A DNA stretch of 64,000 nucleotides, from assembly GCF_002210225.1 (NCBI RefSeq), contig NZ_MWUJ01000007.1, positions 62,001 through 126,000 on the forward strand, given 5' to 3'. Of the stretch, positions 54,459 through 61,595 are shown one piece after another. The translations under genes were made by a program, and so were the position numbers. This DNA is from Geofilum rhodophaeum. Its GTDB lineage: Bacteria; Bacteroidota; Bacteroidia; Bacteroidales; Marinilabiliaceae. The notes under the pieces were generated by a model, which was given only the letters and a program-made list of their open reading frames with translations, had not been told where the DNA came from and did no database searches. Each line of letters begins with the position of its first letter. Position 1 is the first letter of the stretch.

Positions 54459-55697
54459 ATGGATACCCTCTTGCTGATCATCCTCCTGACTCTTGCCCTG
54501 GCCACCGGTCTGCTTGCCGCCCTGTATGCACAAAGCCGACAACGGGCCCGCCAGGCCGAAAGCGACCTGCAGGAACGCCTGCAAAGGCAGCAAAAGGAGA
54601 TGGAAGCCCTCCATCAAAAGACCCTCTTGCAATTCGAAACCCTGGCCAATAAAATCTTTGAAGAAAAGACCGACCGCTTCAGCAAAAACAGTCTGCAAAG
54701 CATCAGTCACCTCCTTAACCCACTCAAAGAAAACCTGCAGGAGTTTAAAAAGCAGGTGGCGGAGACCTACGACAAGGAATCCAAGCAACGCTTCAGTCTC
54801 GAAGACCGCATCAAAGAACTGGTGGCCCTGAACCAGCAAATCAGCAAAGACGCCACCAACCTCACCAAAGCGCTGAAGGGACAAAGCAAGACCCAGGGCA
54901 ACTGGGGCGAAATGATACTCGAATCCATTCTCGAGCAATCGGGCCTGGGCAAGGACCGCGAATATTTTGTACAACAGTCGTACCGCGACAGCGACGGCAA
55001 GCGCAAACAACCCGATGTGGTCATCAGGTATCCCGACGACCGCAAAATCATCATCGACGCCAAAGTCTCCCTCACCGCCTACGAGCGCTTTGTCAACGCC
55101 GACGACAGCGAGGAACAAAAGCAGCACCTCGATGAGCACCTGCGCTCCCTGCGCACGCACGTCGACCAGCTCAGCGCCAAAGGCTACGAAAAAATGGAAC
55201 GCACCCTCGACTTTGTCATGCTCTTTGTACCCATAGAACCCGCCTACCTGGCCGCCATGCAGTACGACCCCGAATTGTGGAACTACGCCTACAAAAAGCG
55301 CATACTACTAATCAGTCCCACCAACCTCATTGCCGCCCTCAAAATGGTGGCCGACATCTGGAACCGCGAAAAACAAAACGTAAATGCCCTGGAAATTGCC
55401 CGACGTGGCGAGTTACTCTACGACAAATTCGTAGGCTTTGTAAACGACCTCGACGAACTGGGAAAAGCCCTGGGCAAAGCCACCGACAAGTACGACAGTG
55501 CCCTGGGCAAACTAAAAACCGGGCGCGGCAACCTCATTGCTCAGGCCGAAACCCTGAGGGGGATGGGACTCAATCCTTCCAAAACCCTGCCCGACAAGCA
55601 CCTGCCCGATACCGAATTAAGCGATGACGGTCTGCCCGATATAAGCGACGATTCAAAGGCAAAGGAAAACCCAAAAACAAAGCCGCAAGAAGAATAA
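54459..55697 (+). CDS. rmuC: DNA recombination protein RmuC
   Basis: 412 residues. N-terminal membrane anchor (LLLIILLTLALATGLLAALY), a long coiled coil (about 25-110, QSRQRARQAESDLQERLQRQ), then the RmuC nuclease-like core (about 135-370) with GNWGEMILESILEQSGL, PDVVIRYPDDRKIIIDAKVSL and ILLISPTNLIAAL. The DAK motif belongs to a PD-(D/E)xK-like fold. E. coli RmuC limits inversions at short repeats. The acidic C-terminal tail with repeated LPD is a local extra. It converges on the DUF3137 gene with a nine-base gap. Confidence 0.95.
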   Translation: MDTLLLIILLTLALATGLLAALYAQSRQRARQAESDLQERLQRQQKEMEALHQKTLLQFETLANKIFEEKTDRFSKNSLQSISHLLNPLKENLQEFKKQVAETYDKESKQRFSLEDRIKELVALNQQISKDATNLTKALKGQSKTQGNWGEMILESILEQSGLGKDREYFVQQSYRDSDGKRKQPDVVIRYPDDRKIIIDAKVSLTAYERFVNADDSEEQKQHLDEHLRSLRTHVDQLSAKGYEKMERTLDFVMLFVPIEPAYLAAMQYDPELWNYAYKKRILLISPTNLIAALKMVADIWNREKQNVNALEIARRGELLYDKFVGFVNDLDELGKALGKATDKYDSALGKLKTGRGNLIAQAETLRGMGLNPSKTLPDKHLPDTELSDDGLPDISDDSKAKENPKTKPQEE

Positions 55698-55706
55698 ACC
55701 CGGCCT

Positions 55707-56675
55707 TTATTCTTTGGTCCATATACGCGTATTCAAGTTCAACTCCTTAATGATGATGGCATTCATCATAAAAAGAGCGTGCATAAAGGAAACGTCCTCA
55801 AAACGCAGACAGGAAGAATACATGCGTGGCTCAAAAAGCGCCTTGGAAAAATGCAGGGCCACAAAAACCCGCGCACCAATAAACGAAAGGTGCATTTTGC
55901 GGCCAAATTGCTTTCGGATATTCACCAAAGCCTCCATAATGGCCGGCGTAAGAATGTAACGCGCCTCCGTTTGGTCCGTAGCGTACACCGCAAACAACTT
56001 CTCAAAGTCGCGGTCCTCCAACTTCACCAACTTGCCCTTGCTGCTCATCTGAAACTTCTGCCCCCATTTACCGAACAAACGCTCCGCCGTATCCGGTTCT
56101 ATGTAAGTCTGCCCCTTAATGTGCTTATTAAAATCGGCATGAAAAAGCAAACCCCGGAAAATGGTCACCCACCGCTCCTTGCGCTTACCGTCCTTATCGT
56201 AGCTCACATCGCGATACTCGGTATGCAGCTCCGAGCAACGAAAATCCGTTTTATCCAAAGTTCCTGAAATCAGATCGTCGCCCCTATACCGATCGTATGA
56301 GCGCCGGAACAAATCGCTTTGTTGGTATTCGTGGGGACTAATCATCTGATCGGGCGCATAGGTCCATTCCGGGTCGATCAAGCGTACAATCTCCCTTACC
56401 ACCTCCTCCTTGTACTTGCCGCGGTAATCGCGCCACATACTTCCAGCCTTCACCCCAAAATAAATCGAGCCACCCACCAATACAGCAAACAAAATCCAAA
56501 AAAACACCGGCTGGGTCTCTATCGTTCCACTTAAAAACCAGCCTGCCAGCAACACAATGCACAGCAACACCAACAACTGTCGCCTTACCACCTTCTTGCG
56601 CAAAGCATCCAAGACCTGCAATTTTGGCTTTAACTCCCTCTCGTAAACTTCCTTTAAGTTGTCCTGATCAACCAT
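55707..56675 (-). CDS. DUF3137-type membrane protein (copy A)
   Basis: 322 residues. N-terminal cytoplasmic segment (ELKPKLQVLDALRKKVVRRQ), two membrane spans (LLVLLCIVLLAGWFLSGT, PVFFWILFAVLVGGSIYFGV), then a ~220-residue soluble beta-rich domain (LFRRSYDRYRGDDLISGTL, FRGLLFHADFNKHIKG, ARYILTPAIMEALVNIRKQF). It ends ELNLNTRIWTKE, matching the end of its paralogue at 57404. The family often neighbours LemA. It starts 33 bases after the lemA stop, so they are probably co-transcribed. Function unknown. Confidence 0.82.
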   Translation of the reverse strand: MVDQDNLKEVYERELKPKLQVLDALRKKVVRRQLLVLLCIVLLAGWFLSGTIETQPVFFWILFAVLVGGSIYFGVKAGSMWRDYRGKYKEEVVREIVRLIDPEWTYAPDQMISPHEYQQSDLFRRSYDRYRGDDLISGTLDKTDFRCSELHTEYRDVSYDKDGKRKERWVTIFRGLLFHADFNKHIKGQTYIEPDTAERLFGKWGQKFQMSSKGKLVKLEDRDFEKLFAVYATDQTEARYILTPAIMEALVNIRKQFGRKMHLSFIGARVFVALHFSKALFEPRMYSSCLRFEDVSFMHALFMMNAIIIKELNLNTRIWTKE

Positions 56676-56707
56676 AAACCTGCTCCTTTTTTAAACACTA
56701 AAGCAGC

Positions 56708-57274
56708 TCAGGAAAAGAGCTGCTTTACATTTACATTCTGACGTTCCTCCTCTGGAATGCTGAAAAGTTGTCGGGAAGTAAAACCCAGCATCCCGGCCAG
56801 CAAGTTGGCCGGAAAAACCTGAATCGCATTGTTGTAATCCGTCACCACCGCATTGAAAGTCCTACGAGCCGCAGCAATCTGCGACTCCACCTCCGTCAGG
56901 TTCCGCTGCAAATTCACAAAACTCTCACTCGCCTTCAGGTCGGGATAAGCCTCCACGGCCACCATCAGATTACGCATGCCGGCCGACAGCTGATTGTCTA
57001 CCGCCACCTGCTCATCCTGACTCAGATTGCCCGAAACCGCTTTAGCGCGCAATTCCGTTACCTGTGTCAACAATTCTTTTTCGTGCGTGGCGTACTCCTT
57101 AACGGTAGCCACCAAATTGGGAATCAAATCGTAGCGCTTCTTCAGCTGCGCATCCATACCCCCAAAGGCAAAATCCACCTCATTGCGCTTTCTAATCAGG
57201 TTGTTGTACAGGCCCACCACCATCAAAAGCACCAGGCCGCCCACCACCAACAAAACAATAGTTCCAGTTTCCAT
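56708..57274 (-). CDS. lemA: LemA family protein
   Basis: 188 residues. One N-terminal span (TIVLLVVGGLVLLMVVGLYN) with the family signature YNNLIRKRNEVDFAFGGMDAQLKKRYDLIPNLV, then a long helical bundle (VEAYPDLKASESFVNLQRNLTEVE, RRTFNAVVTDYNNAIQVFP). The N-terminal Cys-free span implies a simple membrane anchor with the helices facing out of the cytoplasm or into it; topology is not settled. It lies between two DUF3137 paralogues on the same strand. A weak TATTTTTA element is present at 57305-57312. Confidence 0.95.
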   Translation of the reverse strand: METGTIVLLVVGGLVLLMVVGLYNNLIRKRNEVDFAFGGMDAQLKKRYDLIPNLVATVKEYATHEKELLTQVTELRAKAVSGNLSQDEQVAVDNQLSAGMRNLMVAVEAYPDLKASESFVNLQRNLTEVESQIAAARRTFNAVVTDYNNAIQVFPANLLAGMLGFTSRQLFSIPEEERQNVNVKQLFS

Positions 57275-57403
57275 GTATAGTCAAGGTTTTATTAATAAAC
57301 ATTCTAAAAATACAGTAAAATCCCAGCCCCCCCCACAGATTTTCGATAAAAGTCACCAAACCCTTGATGAACAAGCACCGCACCCAAAAACATTCGAATC
57401 CCC

Positions 57404-58336
57404 TCAGGCCCATATACTGGTATTCAGATCCAAGTCCTCCACCACACAAGTCAACAAATCAAAATAAACCAGATTCCTCGCAACAAAATCCTTGTCAGTT
57501 AGCGGCTTAAACAAGTGCGGTTCAAACAAATTAAGGGTTGAATTGATCGCCACATAGAGGTAATTATTCACAAAGGAAAAGCTTACGTCGGTATTCAACT
57601 TTCGCTTATAATCCAACATCCGTTCCATGAGTGCAGGCGCGAGCTTGTAACGGGCCTCAATCTGATCCTCTGCAACAACCAAAAACTGCTTATTGAATTC
57701 CACATTCTCCAGTTTAACACGATCGGCCCCCATCATTTTTCCCTGACGATTCATCTTTACCTTTCGCGCCCCTCCGGCCTTCTTGCGATTAAGAACAATG
57801 GTCTTGGTGTTAAACCTTTTATTAAACAAAACCGCAATAAAAACGCCATTAAAAATCATTCCGTCATCAATGAGGTTGTAAGCGGTAACCTCCGACAGAT
57901 AAATATCCTTTTCAAGAATGTTGCATTCAATAAAATCTTCCCCTTTAAATATGTGAATGGGCTTGTCGAACAAAAGACTGTCTCGCAAGAGTCCAAGGTT
58001 CATCTTCTGTTTGGGGATATAGGAAACCTTATCGAAATAAAAATCAAGGAGGGGCCCAACTACAATCTTCTTATACAGCGGGGCCAGCTCCTTCCGGCCT
58101 TCCCCTTTTTTCAAATCGTAATTGGCAAAACAAACGGGAATTAATATGACCAATATCCACAGAAAAACATACAACTCCAACGCGGTAAGTACGATAAACA
58201 AGCCGATCAAAAGCAGGGCTGCATCCAGGTGCCACCGGGCACGTTTCACCCACTTTTTTCTTAAATCTTCCAGGGACGTCAACTGCGGGAGCAGTTCGTC
58301 ATAAACCTCATCAAAAGTTTTCTCTTTCTGACTCAC
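57404..58336 (-). CDS. DUF3137-type membrane protein (copy B)
   Basis: 310 residues, paralogous to the protein at 55707: LTSLEDLRKKWVKRARWH, two hydrophobic spans (LDAALLLIGLFIVLTALELY, FLWILVILIPVCF), a beta-rich soluble part (GMIFNGVFIAVLFNKRFNTK, ARYKLAPALMERMLDYKRKLN) and the same closing motif, LDLNTSIWA. It is lower in GC than copy A by row counts, which suggests separate histories rather than a recent tandem duplication. It is 129 bases upstream of lemA. Confidence 0.8.
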   Translation of the reverse strand: MSQKEKTFDEVYDELLPQLTSLEDLRKKWVKRARWHLDAALLLIGLFIVLTALELYVFLWILVILIPVCFANYDLKKGEGRKELAPLYKKIVVGPLLDFYFDKVSYIPKQKMNLGLLRDSLLFDKPIHIFKGEDFIECNILEKDIYLSEVTAYNLIDDGMIFNGVFIAVLFNKRFNTKTIVLNRKKAGGARKVKMNRQGKMMGADRVKLENVEFNKQFLVVAEDQIEARYKLAPALMERMLDYKRKLNTDVSFSFVNNYLYVAINSTLNLFEPHLFKPLTDKDFVARNLVYFDLLTCVVEDLDLNTSIWA

Positions 58337-58414
58337 GGGATCAGGGTATCAGGTTTTTACTCCTGCGAATATAGTCACTCCAGTGCCACTTTCAAAAAGC
58401 TTACATAAAAAGCC

Positions 58415-58422
58415 TATCTTTA
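58415..58422 (+). promoter_or_regulatory. Near-consensus -7 element for the nuclease-helicase gene
   Basis: TATCTTTA (7 of 8 to TAnnTTTG), 24 bases before the TTG at 58447. TTTC at 58390-58393, 21 bases upstream, could serve as the -33 element. This supports initiation close to 58447. Confidence 0.4.
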
Positions 58423-58446
58423 GGCGCGCAAAAAACTTCAAAAAGA

Positions 58447-61400
58447 TTGCTCTCCGTGCAAGAAACCACCGAATGGGAAAGTTTGCGCTGCACCATCAGC
58501 GCCGTCGATCACATCAATCAGGCATTTTGGGTGCAAAGCGCCGAGCTGCCCACCGAGACCAGGGTAGGCCTGAGCAAGGCTGAAGGGGAAAACGAACTGT
58601 TGCCCACCCTGGCCTGTCTCCGGGCCGGCGCCACCGTTCAACTGCTCAAAGTAAAACGCGAGGAAGAAGCCCTCCTTCCCCAACTGCTGGTACTGGAGCC
58701 CGATTACCTGGTGGATGTAACCCGCGTGGCGGCTTGTTTTCTCGTGTTCGACAACAAAGCCCTGCGTGCCCCGGAGCTCTTTTTTTCGGCCCAGGCCGAA
58801 AAGCGCAAAGCCAGCGTGCCCCTGCTCAAGGGAAATGTAGCCAACTTTTTCTTCGACGAAATAATAAACGAAAAAGCCGATGCCAGAGGAAGCTACGACG
58901 AGAGTCTGAAACGCTCCTTCAAGACCAACGCGCTCAGCTACACCGCGCTCTCGCAGCAATTGGGCCACTTCTACCACGAAATGCAGGAGCAGTACCACAA
59001 CATACAACGCACCGTCACCACCGATTTTCAGTCAGGCCCACAAGCCCCCATCGACCCGGCAAAAAGCAATCTCGAAGTCTTCCTGATCAGTCACGAACTG
59101 GGTCTGCAGGGACGAATGGACTTGTTCGACGACTCGCCTTCGGCCAACGGCAGCTACCAGGCCAAAATCATCGAACTTAAATCGGGTCGCCTCCCCTATC
59201 CGGCCAGCGATCCCCTACAAATTGATTACAGTCACGCCACCCAGGTGCGCCTCTACAACATGCTGGCCTCCCGGGTACTGGGCTACGCCCCGCACGCCAT
59301 CTACAACGCCATCTTCTATTCCGCAGCCTCCGTACCCGGACAGGCGCTGCGCGCCGTGGATCTGCAGCCCAGGGAAGAACAACGCATACTGAATGTACGC
59401 AACCTCATCGTAGCCTGGGAATTTATGCTGGCCGGCGACCAGGCGCCCTATACCGCCTCGCGCGAGTTTGTTATGGGCATAGCCGGCGAGCACTACGACC
59501 TGAAGCCCCAGGCTAAGACTTCGAGAAACTGGCTGTACGACAAGTTTGCCGAGTACCCTAAAAAGGTGCAACAAATGTCGCCCCTCGAGCAGGACTACTA
59601 TTTTGCTTTTGTGAACTTTCTGGCCCGCGAAAAACTCATCAGCAAGGTGGGCGACGGGCACAATACCAGGGGACTGTCGGCCCTTTGGAACAAGACCGAC
59701 CTGCCAGAAGAAAACCTGTTCAGTCAACTCCGCGGTCTGCGCATCATCGAAAACAGGGCCAACCAACCCGAAGCCGCCCTGGTGCTGCAGCGCGACAAAA
59801 GCAGTGCTGCTGCTTTTGTGAATTTCAGGGTGGGCGACATCTGCGTCCTCTATCCCGACACCCCTGTCCAACCCCTCGCTGTGCAGCACCGCATCCTTAA
59901 ATGCAGCATCAGCGCCCTCAGTTCCGAGTCCCTTACGGTCGTCCTACGCCAACAACAAAACTCCGACAACTATTTTAGTCGACACGCCACCTGGGCCCTG
60001 GAGCCGGACTCCCTCGACCACGGTTTTGACCAGATGCACAGCGGATTGTTGGAGCTCCTGGATGTGAACAACCCCAAGAAAGACCTGCTGCTGGGTCTCC
60101 GCACCCCCGAGCCCATTGCTTATCAGCATCTCAACTTCGTCAACCCCGACACCTCCCCCTCGCCCCCCGAAAGTGTGGCGGAGCAAAACCAGGTGTTGTC
60201 GAAGGCCTGGCTGAGTAAAGATTACTTTTTGTTGGTGGGACCGCCCGGAACGGGCAAAACCCGTCTGTTTTTAAAGCGACTGGTGCGCGAAATCGCCCAC
60301 CAGAGCAGCGCCAACATTCTGCTGCTGAGCTACACCAATCGGGCGGTGGACGAGATGTGCGCCTCGGTGCGCGACGACTTGCAGGACCAGCTGCTGCGCA
60401 TTGGCTCGTCCCTGGGTTGTGCCCCTGAGCACCGCGACCTGCTGCTCGATCAGCGCGTAAAAGCCCTGCACACGCGTGCCGAAATCCAGGACCTGATAAC
60501 CTCCACCAGAGTGTTTACCGGCACCGTAGCCGCACTGCAAGGCAAAAACGAATTGTTTGAAATGAAGCGCTTCGACTGGGCCATCGTTGACGAAGCCTCC
60601 CAGTTGCTGGAGCCCGCCATCATCAACCTGCTGAGTCGCGTCCAAAAATTTGTAATGATAGGCGACGAGCGCCAGTTGCCCGCCGTAGTCACCCAGGCCC
60701 CCGAAAGCTCTGCCGTAAGCACCCCCAGTCTGCAGGCCTTAGGCCTTAAAGACCGGCGCAACTCCCTTTTCGAGCGCCTCCTGACCCTTTGCCAACAAAA
60801 CAACTGGCATTGGGCCTGGGGCGAAATGACCCATCAGGGACGCATGCATCCCAATGTGGCCGACTTCCCGAACCGCTATTTTTACCAGGGCAAACTCAAA
60901 ACTGCCCAACTGCAGCACCAAAACCAATGTCTGCAAACAGCTGGCACTCCCACAGACGAGACCGACCAGGCACTCTGCAACAGCCGCACCCTTTTTGTGC
61001 CCTCCACCACCGCGCCCGAAGAAGTCACCGAAAAATCGAACCGCCATGAGGCCCAAATCCTTGCACAAGTACTGGCCCGCCTCATCCGCCTGCGCGGCAT
61101 CGACAGTGCGGCCAAAATGCGCGAACAAATCGGCATCATTACCCCCTACCGCAATCAAATCGCCTGCATCCGCCAACAACTCGAACAAGACGGCATTCCC
61201 TTTTTCGAGCACCTTCAGATCGACACCGTAGAGCGCTACCAGGGCAGCCAAAAAGAAGTCATCCTATTCTCTCCCGCCATCAACGCCCCCGCCCAAATGC
61301 AGGCCCTCTGCAACGCACGCGTGGAACTGCAGCGCCCGGCCGGCGAGGCAGTCCACCCCGCTCTCATCGACCGCAAACTCAACGTCACCCTCACCCGGGC

Positions 61401-61503
61401 CAAAGAACAGTTCATCATGACCGGCAACCCCAAACTGCTGCAAAGCGATACGCTCTACAAAGCATTGATGGAGAGTTGCAACAGTCTGGATGGAGCGCAT
61501 TAA
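58447..61503 (+). CDS. Dna2-like PD-(D/E)xK nuclease and superfamily 1 helicase
   Basis: 1018 residues. The start is TTG at 58447 or GTG at 58456; there is no in-frame ATG between the upstream stop at 58372 and these codons. Residues about 190-280 form a Cas4/Dna2-like nuclease: GLQGRMDLFDD (219-229), IIELKSGR (about 240-247) and HATQVRLYNML (QxxxY). No cluster of four cysteines for an iron-sulphur site is visible. The helicase half has GPPGTGKTR (about 598-606), IVDEASQLLEP, IGDERQLPAV, WAWGEMTHQGRMHPNVADFPN, IITPYRNQ, VERYQGSQKEVI and NVTLTRAKEQFI, the UPF1/Dna2 set. It is likely a DNA repair or end-processing enzyme; a defence role is possible. It converges with the UvrD-type gene at 61596. 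Confidence 0.88.
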   Translation: MLSVQETTEWESLRCTISAVDHINQAFWVQSAELPTETRVGLSKAEGENELLPTLACLRAGATVQLLKVKREEEALLPQLLVLEPDYLVDVTRVAACFLVFDNKALRAPELFFSAQAEKRKASVPLLKGNVANFFFDEIINEKADARGSYDESLKRSFKTNALSYTALSQQLGHFYHEMQEQYHNIQRTVTTDFQSGPQAPIDPAKSNLEVFLISHELGLQGRMDLFDDSPSANGSYQAKIIELKSGRLPYPASDPLQIDYSHATQVRLYNMLASRVLGYAPHAIYNAIFYSAASVPGQALRAVDLQPREEQRILNVRNLIVAWEFMLAGDQAPYTASREFVMGIAGEHYDLKPQAKTSRNWLYDKFAEYPKKVQQMSPLEQDYYFAFVNFLAREKLISKVGDGHNTRGLSALWNKTDLPEENLFSQLRGLRIIENRANQPEAALVLQRDKSSAAAFVNFRVGDICVLYPDTPVQPLAVQHRILKCSISALSSESLTVVLRQQQNSDNYFSRHATWALEPDSLDHGFDQMHSGLLELLDVNNPKKDLLLGLRTPEPIAYQHLNFVNPDTSPSPPESVAEQNQVLSKAWLSKDYFLLVGPPGTGKTRLFLKRLVREIAHQSSANILLLSYTNRAVDEMCASVRDDLQDQLLRIGSSLGCAPEHRDLLLDQRVKALHTRAEIQDLITSTRVFTGTVAALQGKNELFEMKRFDWAIVDEASQLLEPAIINLLSRVQKFVMIGDERQLPAVVTQAPESSAVSTPSLQALGLKDRRNSLFERLLTLCQQNNWHWAWGEMTHQGRMHPNVADFPNRYFYQGKLKTAQLQHQNQCLQTAGTPTDETDQALCNSRTLFVPSTTAPEEVTEKSNRHEAQILAQVLARLIRLRGIDSAAKMREQIGIITPYRNQIACIRQQLEQDGIPFFEHLQIDTVERYQGSQKEVILFSPAINAPAQMQALCNARVELQRPAGEAVHPALIDRKLNVTLTRAKEQFIMTGNPKLLQSDTLYKALMESCNSLDGAH

Positions 61504-61595
61504 ATCATCGCTGCTCTTGAACCCGATAGATAATCCTTTATTGATGTAACACCGAGAAGCTTTTCCCTTTTATGTTGAACACAATACGCTTTGAA

